From Bisporella sp. PMI_857 (Eukaryota > Ascomycota > Leotiomycetes > Helotiales > Helotiaceae): a DNA stretch of 64,000 bases. The position numbers and the translations under genes were made by a program. Under the pieces are notes generated by a model. The model made no database searches and was not told where the DNA came from. It saw only the letters and a program-made list of their open reading frames with translations. Positions 22,185 to 32,495 of the stretch are shown here, one piece after another. The DNA is taken from assembly GCA_021307315.1 (NCBI GenBank), contig JAJSPD010000011.1, forward strand, positions 1-64,000, given 5' to 3'. Position 1 is the first letter of the stretch. Each line of letters begins with the position of its first letter.

Positions 22185-23790
22185 CTAATTGGCTGCTTGG
22201 GCTCGCAGTTTCCGGCTCTGCAGCGTCAAGGTCCATAGCAGTAGTTCCAAAGCTTCTTTTTCTTGTAGCATAAGAGCTGTAGTTGTGTGCTTGCGGCGGG
22301 TTCGTACAGAAGTGGTAGCTTGGCTGGGGGCGATAGAGCTGGTAGTTTGGCTGGGACGGGAAGCTTGTAGCCTGGAAAGTGCGTAGAGCCTGAAGAGCGC
22401 TAAGCGCTGGTATTGTTGAGGTAGTCGTGCTGGAAGTACCGGAGCTTTCTGACGTGCAGCGGCTTCGGTGTAATAGGGGCTGGCTGCAAGGATTTGCACC
22501 GGGGGTTGGTTTTGCAGTGAGCGGCTTTTAGTTGTAGCCTGGCTGCTGAGCCGGCTTGTCGGAGCCGGGCGACTTCTGTTTTTGGGGGAAAGGAGTGCCC
22601 GGCTTAGTCGAAGAGGGCACTCGGGAGCATCCGCTGGATGAGGGCCGTGGCAGTGTATGCACCGAGGGGGGCACTGGTGTGCGTGTGACGAGCAAGCTTT
22701 GTGTGAATCCTCGAGGTGCTCGATCGAGCCACAGAGGCGGCAGCGAAGAGGGCGTGCGCAGGACGTTTGTTGTGCCAGAGAAAGCATCGGCTGCATTGTA
22801 CGACACTAACTTTTTTAGGAAGAAGCCTGGCAGTTGCCTGCAGCCGAACAATATTAGAGATTTAAGGAAAGAGATAGACGAGTTTACTCTGACTATCCAA
22901 GAAGTCGGTAGTCGTAGTCAGCCGTTTGGCTTTCTTTAGTTTGTCCAACGTATGCTGGAGAGATCCGAATGAAATGTGAGTGCTTGTGACAAAGCTTCGG
23001 CTGTGACAGGTATGTTCGCTACAGAAGTTCCGTTTAGGCCGGTGTAGGCTCTGGGGACCGAAGTGAGCTTGTAGCTATTGAGGTTTGGTGCTTCTTCGAC
23101 GGAGCAGTTTCCGTCTGCGAGAAATAGTGTTTGGATTTCTTGGATCCGCGTGACTAGAGTACTTCGTGTAGCAGGGGAAGTTGGGCAAAGAGCAAGGCCG
23201 GAGTTAATGCTTTGTACTTCGCGGATTTCTTTTTGGAAGCCAGCTTTCTTTAGAATGTCATGCACAGCGTGGCTTGAGAGTTGTCGGTACGGGTGTGAAG
23301 AGTGTAGGCGGACAAAAAGTCGGTTGTCTGAGAGCTCTTGCTTAGATGTAGGTTTCGGGGGCTTCCGAGGAGTTGTTAAAGTGGTCGCGGTTTTAGCCGC
23401 GTTGGCGTACGATAGTTTTGCATTGGCAGCCAGTGTGTTTTCTGCATAGTTTTTGTATGGTGAAGTCGATAGCGTACTTTCATAGTTTGTTGGGTGTAGT
23501 GCAGGGGGGCCGGAGCCGCAAATGTGGCTGCGGAAATGAGCCTGCGCCACATTGAAAATATCTTCGCAAAATCGAGAGAAAGCTTTCTCGAGTGGTGTCG
23601 GGAGCTGTTTTAGCTTTACAGCTTTTATCTCTAGGTCGAGGGCTTGCGTAATGCCCTGGAAAAGGTTCTGTGCTTCTGTTGTGCGGTGTTCTGCCTCCTT
23701 TGAGGCAGTACTAAGAGCGTGTTGAAAGGAAAGGGGCCCCTTTTTGGGGCCAGTTGGCGCTATGCCGGGGGCTACAGGGCCTCCCGCCAT
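22185..23790 (-). pseudogene. LINE ORF1: gag-like RNA-binding protein with zinc knuckles (broken)
   Basis: The 5' part (23790-22936, 284 aa from ATG at 23790) is a Ser/Thr/Ala-rich protein with a coiled N-terminal region (EKAFSRFCEDIFNVAQAHF) and an RRM-like LFVRLHSSHPYRQLSSHAV segment. After stops and a frameshift around 22800-22936, another frame (22796-22185) carries two zinc knuckles (CRLCGSIEH...C and CIHCHGPHPADAPEC, about 22615-22745), typical of Tad ORF1. The tail is Thr/Ser/Gln-rich. Order and strand match ORF2 directly downstream. Broken by at least one frameshift. Confidence 0.75.
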
Positions 23791-23921
23791 GCCGGAGGTC
23801 TGTAGGGATGTATAGGAATGAATAGAGGTAACTTAAGGTAGCAAATTATGTAAGATGTGTGGTTTTCATTTATTATTGTTAATAGTTGTGTTTGAGTGTT
23901 TTTTGAGTGTTTTTTGAGTGT

Positions 23922-24235
23922 TGATTGATTGTTAAGTTCTAACTACGGTGAAACTACGAGTTATATAACCCCGTTCTGGGTCACGTGAACGACACCCTTC
24001 GTTCAAGTGTGTCAGGAATCGGCTTACGTAAGTAGGCCAAGGAGCTAGAAACATCTTCCCCTCATTTACAGCTCAGAACTGTAGACAACAACAAAAATGA
24101 ACAACGCTCATACAAGCCTGTATTTCCATCACCGTGATACCTTCACAGATCCTCTAACTGATTCCTCTTGCCTGATAAACCCCATTTCTGACAAAGTGCG
24201 TGACCACATGACCTCTCTAGTTAATTGTACTAACA
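23922..24235 (-). mobile_element. LTR-like repeat family E, copy C, proximal half (with nested solo LTR)
   Basis: Reverse-oriented copy beginning tgttagtacaattaac at 24235 and carrying cacgtgacccagaacggggt plus a TATA-like ggttatata stretch; the same words occur at 26639-26840 and from 63876 to the window end. It is interrupted at 24010-24193 by a solo LTR and at 23922 by the LINE. TG start, TATA-like box and dispersed copies suggest an LTR; I could not find the matching far end. Confidence 0.6.
24010..24193 (+). mobile_element. Solo LTR, family D (TGTCAGGAATCGG...CTGACA)
   Basis: A 184-bp unit with ends TGTCAG/CTGACA and perfect 5-bp target duplications aagtg (24005-24009 and 24194-24198). 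Removing it restores family E sequence. The first ~45 bp recur in reverse at 44586-44630, sharing the 25-bp block from aggaatcgg to aggcc. Confidence 0.82.
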
Positions 24236-25519
24236 TTTAGAGTGATCCAAATGGGGGTCCACGGACGTACTGATTAAGCTTGCTTCTCCTTTAATTAGTC
24301 GAGTCGAGCTACTACTATCACTGCTTCTTTTCATTATTTGAATTCGACCTTACAACAATATGCCTACTACAACCACGCAAAAAAAGCTGCCTGAAAAAGA
24401 ACAAAATATGTTTTCCAGTACCCACTTCGATAGAAGGAACCTCTATAGTTTAGCTAGGCGACCGGACTACCCCCGAAAAAACAAGTCAGACACAGTCGTC
24501 AGCTAGCAGGGAGCCTAAAGCTGAAATGCGAAACCAATTGAACCAACAGGCGGCCGATGCTTTAGGAACCCCCGCTTAGCTCTGAGACAGCCAGCGTCTT
24601 GCTAGAACGGTTAACGGCCACAGAGCCAAGCCTTCCTATCTCTTTGGTGGAGAAACCTCTAATTTCTCGGCCACTTCGGAACACAGAAGGAAATGACCCA
24701 GACGGGTCATCATCAGACAGCTTTTCTTCGGATAACCGCTATAAGTCTAGGTCTCATAAACGGCACAGGCCTCGGCCACACTCAAAAAGGCTTTCTCCGA
24801 AACACCGGGTATCACGATCCCAATACAGGCGCCGGCTACAGCTGTTTGTAAGGTATCAAACACGAAGATTCTAAACTAAAGAGAAGAGGTGTACGGCGAG
24901 GAGCGATTGCGGCTTCGTCTTTCCATACTCTATTCAATTATTATTTGATTATTGCCATGATGCCTAGATCCGTGCTAAACAATTCCAGTTAAGCCTCCTT
25001 TGTCACCCTGGCTCTTTATATGAGGGTCAGCGAACGCCGCTTTGAATTATCATTGATTTCTCTATTGCGTTATCACATTGCACATTAACTTCAGGACAAG
25101 GAGAATCTAAATGGGTTGATTGACTATGATAGTAATATGGTATAGCAGGATTCTGTCTTAAAGCTTGTGAGGCATGTCCAAAAAAGATATTTTCACAGCG
25201 TACACGCCAGCTACTGCACAGTATAGCAGAAGCTTTAGAAATGTAGAAGTGTAGAGTTTCTTTACGATGATTACGCACGTGTATTTCGTGCGTGCAATGT
25301 GTCCTTTGTTGGTGACTTTAGTGCTATCGCGTTTGATATGTCTACCGCCATCGTTGACATTGCAACTCTGCCGATCAGCCTACGAACTTCCGCTATCCCT
25401 CACAATTCTCAGTAATTGACGACGGTGAGCAGTCCTTCCCTTTCCACAACATTGAGATCGATTCGTATAACCAATAGGACACTTTCCAACATGACTTCAA
25501 TCAACAACAAACTTAACAG
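24236..25519. other. Intergenic with possible retroelement remnants
   Basis: Around 24350-24880 the plus strand has an S/R/K-rich open frame (24599-24874, with SRSHKRHRPRPHSKRLSPK) preceded by interrupted frames that look gag-like. The stretch near 24811-24900 weakly resembles solo LTR family C (shared tctaaactaa...gaggtgta). Nothing here is intact. 24900-25519 holds no recognised gene. Confidence 0.4.
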
Positions 25520-26089
25520 TGTAACAGCCAGGATTCGGCAAACCAGTTCAAGGCCCCGGATATGGAATAAAAATCCTTACGGAAAAGAATAAGGATTCAG
25601 CCGCAGCACCTTCAGGGCTGCACATGGTGTAACCAGTTCATGGCCAGCCACAGGTTTGCAGCTACAACAACTACAGGCTTGCAGTCACCGCGAAGACGTA
25701 TGGCCCAGACTGTCACAGGCTTCAACTGCAGTACTTTCAGGGCTGCAAACGGAATAACCAGCCCATGGCCAGCTACAGGCTTGCAGCTACAACAAGAGCG
25801 TATGATCTAGACTGTTGTAGGCTTCAGCCGTTGAAGTACTTTCGGAGACATCCAAATCACAAGCTTGGTGGCTGTAAAAGAAGAATACAACAGTCGAGGG
25901 ATGAAGGACATAAATGGAAGCCAAAACTCCTTGGAGGAGGGCAAGCTTGAGTCTTTCATAGATTCAAAGGCCTATATCTCATATCAATACAATACTATTA
26001 CATTTGCATTGCTCATCACGTGCTCTTATAACATACGTGTCCTCACCTGCTATATTGCAATCCCTCTTGCTGCCCTCTATTTGTTACAA
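25520..26089 (+). mobile_element. Solo LTR, family A, copy 2
   Basis: A 570-bp copy starting TGTAACAGCC and ending TTTGTTACA, with the perfect target duplication aacag at 25515-25519 and 26090-26094. It is longer than the other copies because the ctttcagggctgca...gcttgcagctacaac module is present about three times. Confidence 0.88.
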
Positions 26090-26183
26090 ACAGCAAGAAG
26101 ACAAGCTGGGATTTGTCAGCTCACTGACTGGGATGAAACCAATCTGTACAGTAAAGATACAGTAAAGATACACCAATCTATAT

Positions 26184-26425
26184 AACGTCCATCCCCGCGT
26201 GCCGGAAAACCCTACGTGCCAGAACGACTGAATGGTTTGGGGGTAGTAAATCCCCACCACATAAATATAAAGAGTTATAATCAGTTTGCTATTGTTCTTT
26301 AACTAACGTCCATCCTCGCGTGCTGAAAAACCCTACGTGCCGAAGCGACTTCATGATTTGGTGTTCTTAAATCTCCGCCACATAGATATGTAAAGTTATA
26401 ATTAGTTTATTATTATTCTTTAGCT
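26184..26425. repeat. Two-copy 121-bp tandem repeat
   Basis: Two diverged head-to-tail units, starting at 26184 and 26305, each beginning aacgtccatcc and containing cgcgtgc, ccctacgtgcc and a ttataat(c/t)agttt(g/a) stretch. No gene lies inside. Confidence 0.7.
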
Positions 26426-26638
26426 ATTTCTCTATAAAGAATCGACTTGCAGTTAGAAATTTACTATAGTTCAGCTATACTAATAATCGTCTTATTAAGA
26501 GTGTCAAAAGTTGCTATAGCTATGCCCCCTGCTCTATTATGGCTATCGACTTATCCCCAGAATTCGGAGGCGTGGAATAGAGCTTCTTTTAGGCTCAAAT
26601 ATAGCTCCAGGGTTTAAAGAAACAGAGCATAAGGTAAC

Positions 26639-26840
26639 TGTTAGTACAATTAGCTTGAGCAGGTCCCGTGCTCACGCACTTGAACCAAAGGTGTCGTTCA
26701 CGTGACCCAGAACGGGGTTATATATACTCGCAGTTTCACCATAGTTAGAACTTAACTCTCAATCAATCACTCACTCAAGAATACAATAGGCACTCACGTC
26801 AGGAACGTGGTGGTGCCCCGTATTAGAGTGAACCCACACT
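26639..26840 (+). mobile_element. LTR-like repeat family E, copy A
   Basis: Starts tgttagtacaattag, contains cacgtgacccagaacggggt, a TATA-like ggttatatatac, and the cactcacgtcaggaacgtgg block, ending near gtgaacccaca. Copies: 24235 to 17890 (interrupted) and 63876-64000. The 3' boundary and target duplication are not established. Confidence 0.55.
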
Positions 26841-27406
26841 CTCAGCACGAAAGCAAGAGTCTAGACTTCGGTGGTAATGCTACCGGTTACACCTTCGTAT
26901 CAAGTATTGGTTAAGCTGTAGTTACGTCCTAGTCTAAGGCGAGGGTATTGCAAAAGATTGCACGAGCTAGGGAAGACATGGGTTGTCAGCTTCATTATAT
27001 TGTAAGAATAATTGGACGTCACAGGCTCCAAGACGCGAATGACAGCCGGACTCCACGTTCGCTAAACTCGGAGTTCGGTCCTACACCACTCCGGAAACCC
27101 AAAATACCTTGCCGACTTTTGATTCTGCGACTTCCAAACGTGGAAGCATCAGAATCTATCATCGCCGAACTCAAATCACCGGGAATATAATGACAATTCA
27201 CTAGGGGTAGCTATTGGGCTACGCAGTCCAAAGTCATTCCAAGTGTCGTCTAAAAGATCTCCTGATGCATGGTTGGACCACATCAATGCCATCCCCTGGA
27301 CTGATTGAGCACACCATGTTAGCATTTAAATGACGTGATGTGAATGCCATGTAGAGCCAATCACTAGCGAAATGTATAATAACCACATGTCCAGCTGCGT
27401 GCACTT
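26841..27406. other. Intergenic; diverged duplicate of 55190-55330
   Basis: No gene recognised. The stretch about 27035-27350 shares ordered blocks with 55190-55330 (cagccggact, cacgtt.gctaaactcgg, ttttgattctgc, tgacgtgatgtgaatgcc), so both derive from one duplicated or mobile sequence. Confidence 0.5.
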
Positions 27407-27949
27407 ATGGGTATTTTAAGTCTTCTTATATCAGAAAATTCTAGCTCCATTTATCAAAGAGTATCTCTTTCGCAAGGCTCAAACACAAACTTCAATATGG
27501 CCAATCGTATCTATGATCAATACAAGATCACCGCCGCAGGCCGCTCAACCCAGATGATCATTGAGGCTTCTTCATATACGACTACTCCCTCAAATAGCCC
27601 ACCACTCAATCCACAAAGCAATAATGCAGAAAAACAGGTAGAGTTTTCTGTAAATGCTAAGGAAAGTGAGAGCTACAAAGTTCATCTTGATACAAACGAG
27701 TTTTTAAAAGTCAAGCAGCCAGAGCCAAACCAAATACCCTACTTCTGGCTCAATGGACAGGGTCATTGTAGGTCTATCCCCAGCTTCAACATCCAGAGCC
27801 GCCAGACTGTTCCCGACAAAAATAAGCAGACCGAGAGCCAAAGTGAGACAGGAGTGAAGGAAATTGGCAAGGAGACTGGAACAGAGGCCTTCCACGCCTC
27901 ACGAACCTCATTATGCAATCATACAAATCAAGATACGAAATTCGAGTAG
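27407..27949 (+). CDS. Hypothetical protein, 180 aa
   Basis: An open frame of 180 codons. The protein is polar (Ser, Thr, Asn, Gln, Glu) and seems disordered, with no signal peptide, membrane segment, Cys pattern or motif that I recognise. A second in-frame ATG (MANRIYDQYK) at about 27497 is an alternative start. The opposite strand has no competing long frame except a short shadow. It might be an exon of a longer gene, since an open frame in another phase continues to 28146. Whether it is a gene is uncertain. Confidence 0.35.
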   Translation: MGILSLLISENSSSIYQRVSLSQGSNTNFNMANRIYDQYKITAAGRSTQMIIEASSYTTTPSNSPPLNPQSNNAEKQVEFSVNAKESESYKVHLDTNEFLKVKQPEPNQIPYFWLNGQGHCRSIPSFNIQSRQTVPDKNKQTESQSETGVKEIGKETGTEAFHASRTSLCNHTNQDTKFE

Positions 27950-28147
27950 CATTCTATCAGGTAGATCTCCTGTCGATTCTGATTAATTTGGCACTAATGA
28001 GAATACAAACAGAGTATACAGCTTGGAACAAGCTTTTGATAATCGACAAGAGACATGCTCTAACCCATGTTTCAAACAAGCGAGATGGCAGATCAAAAAG
28101 GATGGACGGAGTATACGCACACTCATTTAATTTATTTAGCGGTTAAC

Positions 28148-28331
28148 TGTCACGGTTATCGCGTGACCGGCTCGTATGTGTTCCCTGGTTGGGACTAGTA
28201 GCGCCTGACCTGAGAGCCATACTTGGTTGAGAGTTTTTTCCAGAGCTCCACCTCTCCTCCTTAGTTTAGTATTTTCGTATTGAAGCACCTACAATCCTCC
28301 TTTCCAGGCATATAGGACCGTGTTCGTGATA
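28148..28331 (-). mobile_element. Solo LTR, family C, copy 2
   Basis: Reverse-oriented 184-bp copy of the unit at 3302-3493. It begins TGTCACGG on the plus strand and ends CGTGATA, where a C:G to T:A change has hit the terminal CA. Flanks ttaac (28143-28147) and tcaac (28332-28336) match at 4 of 5 bases. Confidence 0.65.
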
Positions 28332-28656
28332 TCAACTACCAATATCCTGGGAAATGGTGGTGGGCAAGTGTGAGGGTGGTGAAAACCCCACCTGAATCTG
28401 CAAGCCACATCTGCGAGAGCATGGTGTGATTAATGAAAGATGTTATAGACATATAGATTTGTGAAATGACCTCGAAATCACATGTCAGTTAGGAACTCTT
28501 CTCTTTAGGTTTCTTACATATACCTTTTTCTGTACAGCTGCACGTCAATAAGTAAAGCGATACCAAAAATTCGAGAAAACTCATTTTTTCTGGTAAAGGA
28601 CCCCAAGAAGTGTTATGTCTGTCTCGGGCTTACGAAAGTATATCAGACTTACTACC

Positions 28657-29109
28657 ATGCCTCAGGAATACCACATGGGTCTAGGCGAAGACGCCGTGTT
28701 CCTTGCAGGTGCAACTGGGGTTGTAGTCGCTACAGACCAGATTGCAAAGGGTCTTGAGTCTGAAGACCACACAGTCTCGCATCTTTCTAAAGCAGCCATT
28801 GGTGCTGCCGTCGCCATTGGAGCTTATGAGCACCTCCGCCGAGAACAGGAGGGAGAAAAACGTCGCGATCACCATCATCATCACCATCATCATGGGTCTT
28901 CACATATCATCGATTCTTCCCACCCACATCATGAACACCACCTCGTCAAGGAGATCATTGGAGCTTACCGGCTTGGGAAAGAATTGACGGGAGATAAGAG
29001 ACACCATTTCTCGCCCTTGGTTGAGCAGGCGGTTGGAGCTGTGGGGTTGCTGCAGGACGTGAACGAGAAAAGGACTCATACAGATTTGAAGGCGCTGCAG
29101 GACAAATGA
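28657..29109 (+). CDS. Small hypothetical protein with poly-His tract
   Basis: 150 residues from the ATG at 28657 (MPQEYHMGLGED); an upstream in-frame ATG at 28615 would add 14. There is an alanine/glycine/valine-rich, weakly hydrophobic segment (VFLAGATGVVVATDQIAKGL and KAAIGAAVAIGAYEHL), then eight consecutive histidines followed by more His-rich sequence, and a C-terminal EQAVGAVGLLQDV helix. The architecture resembles uncharacterised stress or conidiation-linked small proteins of ascomycetes, without a known reaction. Codon structure is clean over the whole frame. The His tract could bind metal, which is speculation. Confidence 0.6.
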   Translation: MPQEYHMGLGEDAVFLAGATGVVVATDQIAKGLESEDHTVSHLSKAAIGAAVAIGAYEHLRREQEGEKRRDHHHHHHHHGSSHIIDSSHPHHEHHLVKEIIGAYRLGKELTGDKRHHFSPLVEQAVGAVGLLQDVNEKRTHTDLKALQDK

Positions 29110-29720
29110 AGAGTGGGGTGTGATTGGCTAAGGGCTTCTGCAAATGCACTGTTTGTAACTTAATTTGTGTAACGTATAGGTTTGATGTAAGCTGTGTCGA
29201 AAATTGAACGATCCATTTTGATTTGTAATTTTTAGCGCACTGGCATCCATTTTCAAGCGACAGAGGACAGGATTGCAGACAGGATTGCGGCATATGATAT
29301 AAGCGAGCATTATCAGGCGCATCACTACTCGCTTCCACGATCTTTCTCACTATAATGTGATCGCTCCGGAAGGAAAGCTGCTGCCAGTGCCAGTAGAGTA
29401 GATGAGTCAGTTGATCAGGCAATTTCGACAGCGCCTGCGGGCCACCTTGGATAACAATGAGAATAGATCCATGTTTTGGCAATGCTAATACGTCATGCAG
29501 GAATTCGTTAGGGACATTGAAAGAGCCGGCACATGTTAGAGCGATACCGGTAGCCTTAAAACGCAGAGTGGTTTTGGGGTTAGCGTTTCGACTCGTGTCG
29601 CGTCGACGCATCTCGTCGGCTGCCACCTACAAAGCAAACATCTTCCACGACAAACCCGTACAAATTGATAGCAACATAGTCGCGGATCGCGTAGTCGAAG
29701 AGGTTTATTGAATATAGTTA
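28955..29720 (-). pseudogene. Possible degraded hypothetical gene
   Basis: The minus-strand frame 29626-28955 is open for 223 codons. Its first ~125 residues look protein-like (LIVIQGGPQALSKLP, YWHWQQLSFRSDHIIVRK), while the last part overlaps the 3' end of the plus-strand poly-His gene and is probably chance. Upstream, another frame (about 29720-29590) gives FDYAIRDYVAINLYGFVVED, which seems to be the preceding part joined by an intron or frameshift. No family recognised. Confidence 0.35.
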
Positions 29721-29749
29721 AAGTCTTAACATATTGCAATGATACAGCC

Positions 29750-31079
29750 GCTTTCAAAACCGGTTTCCCCGTCATGTGCAAATGCTGGAACTTTGACTCG
29801 GCTCTGGACTAACAGTCCTACGGCGGGCTGCTGGAACCGAGTATGAAGAATCAATCATAATCGATGTGACGTCATTACAATTGCGCTGCCTGCACTGAGA
29901 AGTAGATATCGCACCTTTCACAGTCATATCAATATCAAGTCGCTGAGCCAGTATTCACTATCCGTGTCCAACTTATTTGATTGTCAAGGTGGATCTAGGC
30001 ACTATCATTTCAGACTGGGAATATTAAGTGGTGGCGTAAATCCCTGTCGAAGCTGGCCAGACCATCCACGATACCCTTGAGGGTCATTTCGGGTAGTCAG
30101 AGAGACAGAAAAGCTTCAAGAGCTAATTGATCGGCCGTTGATATTTCGGAAGGGCCCGTCCAAGGAACAGTAAAGAGTATTCTTGACTGCTGAAAGTGAT
30201 GAGACGACGAAGAAACAAGCTACATGGCTAAAGTATCTTTTGTCCGATAGGCGAATTTCATCGCTTATTCGGCTGCTCAAGGTGTGGCTGCAAAAATGGA
30301 GAACGGCGTCCAGGAAGTCGTGGTACCGAAGGGCCTAGCGCCGCAGTGCCAGTTTCATGGCCAGATATCACTTACGCTGCATTCAACGCGACGTCGTAAT
30401 GTTCTTAGTCGGGATAGTTTCTTCTGCATAATTCTGATTTACTTAGAAAAGCGGCTACTGCATATCAAAAGAAAATTAACCAAATATGCCCACCCGGCCG
30501 ACCGAGGAGATCGGAATGTATGCATCACCGATCTCTCAACGCTGTAAGAATAGGTGCGAAAGAGAATGGCATGATCATTATAAAGCCACACTGAATGTGG
30601 TGCGAATAAGGTTGACAATTCAACAATGCCAAGGCTGCATGTGCGGGGTAATATTGAGGCGACCGCACGTCCCAGTGGGAGCTGATACGCAACTGGATCT
30701 GCTCACATGTCAGCGGTTGTTATCAAAGCTAGCCTCCCTCTTTCGTTAGCGCTCTACAGTAGACCCCGTCACACTTCGATGGCGCGCAGTTCGCCGAGCA
30801 TACCATCTGGGTAGGAAAAAGGCTGCACCAACTGGTTAAGCCACCGTGGCGTGACTGTAAGTTGCCACAATAAGTTGTGAGAGGGTAAGCGCGTAAATTC
30901 TACTCTCTTTTTTAGTGTGAAGCTATGAGCCTCCCATCGTTATTGGGGTTACAGATATAGTACAAGCACTTGGATAATTTGTGCTCGATATATTCTTCCA
31001 ACTTTTACCTTATAACTTGCCATTATCAAAGTCCACACAATTCGAAATTTTATTCCTGGCTCTTTATAAATCAACTACA
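29750..31079. other. Intergenic with Hsp20 fragment
   Basis: No intact gene. The Hsp20 C-terminal fragment at 30270-30400 is listed separately. 30480-31079 shows no recognised feature; its last part is the upstream region of the RING gene. Confidence 0.5.
30270..30402 (+). pseudogene. Hsp20 C-terminal fragment
   Basis: The plus strand reads GVAAKMENGVQEVVVPKG and, after a one-frame shift near 30345, VPVSWPDITYAAFNATS then a stop. This is the end of the small heat-shock protein encoded at 54030-54632 (GVAANMQNGVIRVVVPKG...VPVSWSDIAYAGF). The alpha-crystallin core is missing. It is a truncated, frameshifted copy. Confidence 0.7.
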
Positions 31080-31745
31080 ATGCCGCCGTACAATGCCAAG
31101 TGGGGGAATTCTTGGGCGTCGCATCTGTCTTTTCGTCGATACGATCTATTGGCTGATGCTAATTCATCCCCATCAAGCGATAGCCCTGTGGCCTTGTCCG
31201 TGTTGCTGTCCTTTACTTCCCTATTTATTTTCCTAGTGATAGGCATATGGATTTTGTAAGGCAATCCCGCTCCATTCAGTAGCGCAAAGCTCACAAGGAA
31301 GATTTGATTGCTGACATTTGTCTTTTCACAAGTAAGCGATGGATACAAAAACCACTACCAACTGAACGATCGCCCTGGGACATTTTTGAAGATCATGCTA
31401 AGGCAGAGACGTTTGCGTCATGGCATACCGCCCATATCAAAGAAACGAGTTGTTCAGGATCGACCGTATCACAATTTGTCTGGTATGCCCTATACCCCTG
31501 ACGATGATGTTTGCAATGCATATCTGACTTGTCTGTATAGTGCGGTGTGTTTGGATGAGCTGCATAATGAGGACAAGGTACGCCCTCTGAGATGTAGACA
31601 CGTCTTTCATTTGGCGTGCCTTGATGAGTGGGTGTTACGCAATCACTATACATGCCCCCTCTGCAAAGCTGGCCTGTGCGACTCGCCTAATACCAGCGTT
31701 GCAGTCATTTCGCGGCCAGCCCCAACTCACTCCCGAACTCGATAG
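31080..31745 (+). CDS. Membrane-anchored RING-H2 protein (putative E3 ubiquitin ligase)
   Basis: Three exons (31080-31255, 31333-31482, 31541-31745) joined by GT-AG introns of 77 and 58 nt, both with ctgac branch-like sites, give 176 residues in frame. Residues ~36-59 form one hydrophobic transmembrane segment (VALSVLLSFTSLFIFLVIGI). Residues 109-150 are a RING-H2: C109, C112, C127, H129, H132, C135, C147, C150. The first Cys is created only by splicing intron 2, which supports the model. Small RING-H2 proteins with one membrane segment are common ubiquitin ligases of fungal endomembranes; the substrate cannot be inferred. The C-terminal tail is Pro/Ser/Arg-rich. Confidence 0.8.
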
Positions 31746-32495
31746 ATTCATCTTGCGATGCTTCAATTGATACTTTCCGAGCCTCCGAATTATGCTCTAC
31801 TTATACGAAATGCTTCTTGAATCAGATATGTTAACAGCTCAAACCCCTTTCAAATGGCTTGCCAAAGTGTTGTACTTGAGTTGATCTTATCTCAAAGAAC
31901 AGGGCATGATTATAGCTTACAAAGAAGGATTTCTGCTACATACTTATGTGTTACGACTTCTTTCGTAATTAAATCGGGCAGATACGTATAAATGATAGTC
32001 TGGTAAAATGATAGAACACGGAGTAGTCAGCGTTTTGTAACCTATAGGTAGAGCGAGCGCAATTTGTTTGTTCAACATGTTAGCAGGTGAGAAAAACTTT
32101 ACCATCATACCTACACCACTAAAATTCGGTGCTTTGCGCATGATCAACTTTACCGCGGCCTACTTTATAAGCATTGTACTATTTAAAGACAAAATTCATA
32201 ACTATTTACTGCTGTATAAGGTGTGAAATCGAAGAACACATGCAACTATATTCGGAAAAGTGAATATTTACCGCGAGTAATTTGCTTTTCTAAGTAGCTT
32301 TTTTTTGGGAATTTAGAATTTAGAGTGCTATAACTACGAGTATACCACTAAACACTATGGGTTATTGAACTTAAAACGAAGCGAATATTAACTCTCGTTC
32401 CATCATCTCACCTTAGAAGCTATGGTCGTCAGGCTGGTGCAAAAAGGAGGATATAGGATCTGCCCGCAGGTAAGCATTTATGTGGACCTTTTAAA
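31746..32495. other. Intergenic
   Basis: AT-moderate sequence between the convergent RING and Zn2Cys6 genes. No gene, repeat with recognisable ends, or RNA gene was seen. Confidence 0.5.

Larger units (their letters stand above)
18008..23921 (-). mobile_element. Tad-like LINE (non-LTR retrotransposon), decayed
   Basis: A 5.9-kb minus-strand element with ORF1 (gag-like), then endonuclease, reverse transcriptase and RNase H, ending in a (TAA)7 tail (18008-18028). It is flanked by a 15-bp direct repeat tgattgattgttaag (17993-18007 and 23922-23936, extendable to 18 bp), the target duplication expected for target-primed integration. Its coding parts carry frameshifts and stops. Domain order and the -NH ending fit the fungal Tad clade. 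Confidence 0.88.

Noticed and set aside
25027..25278. 83-codon minus-strand frame
   Set aside because: No recognisable motif and no supporting context; could be chance or a transposon relic.
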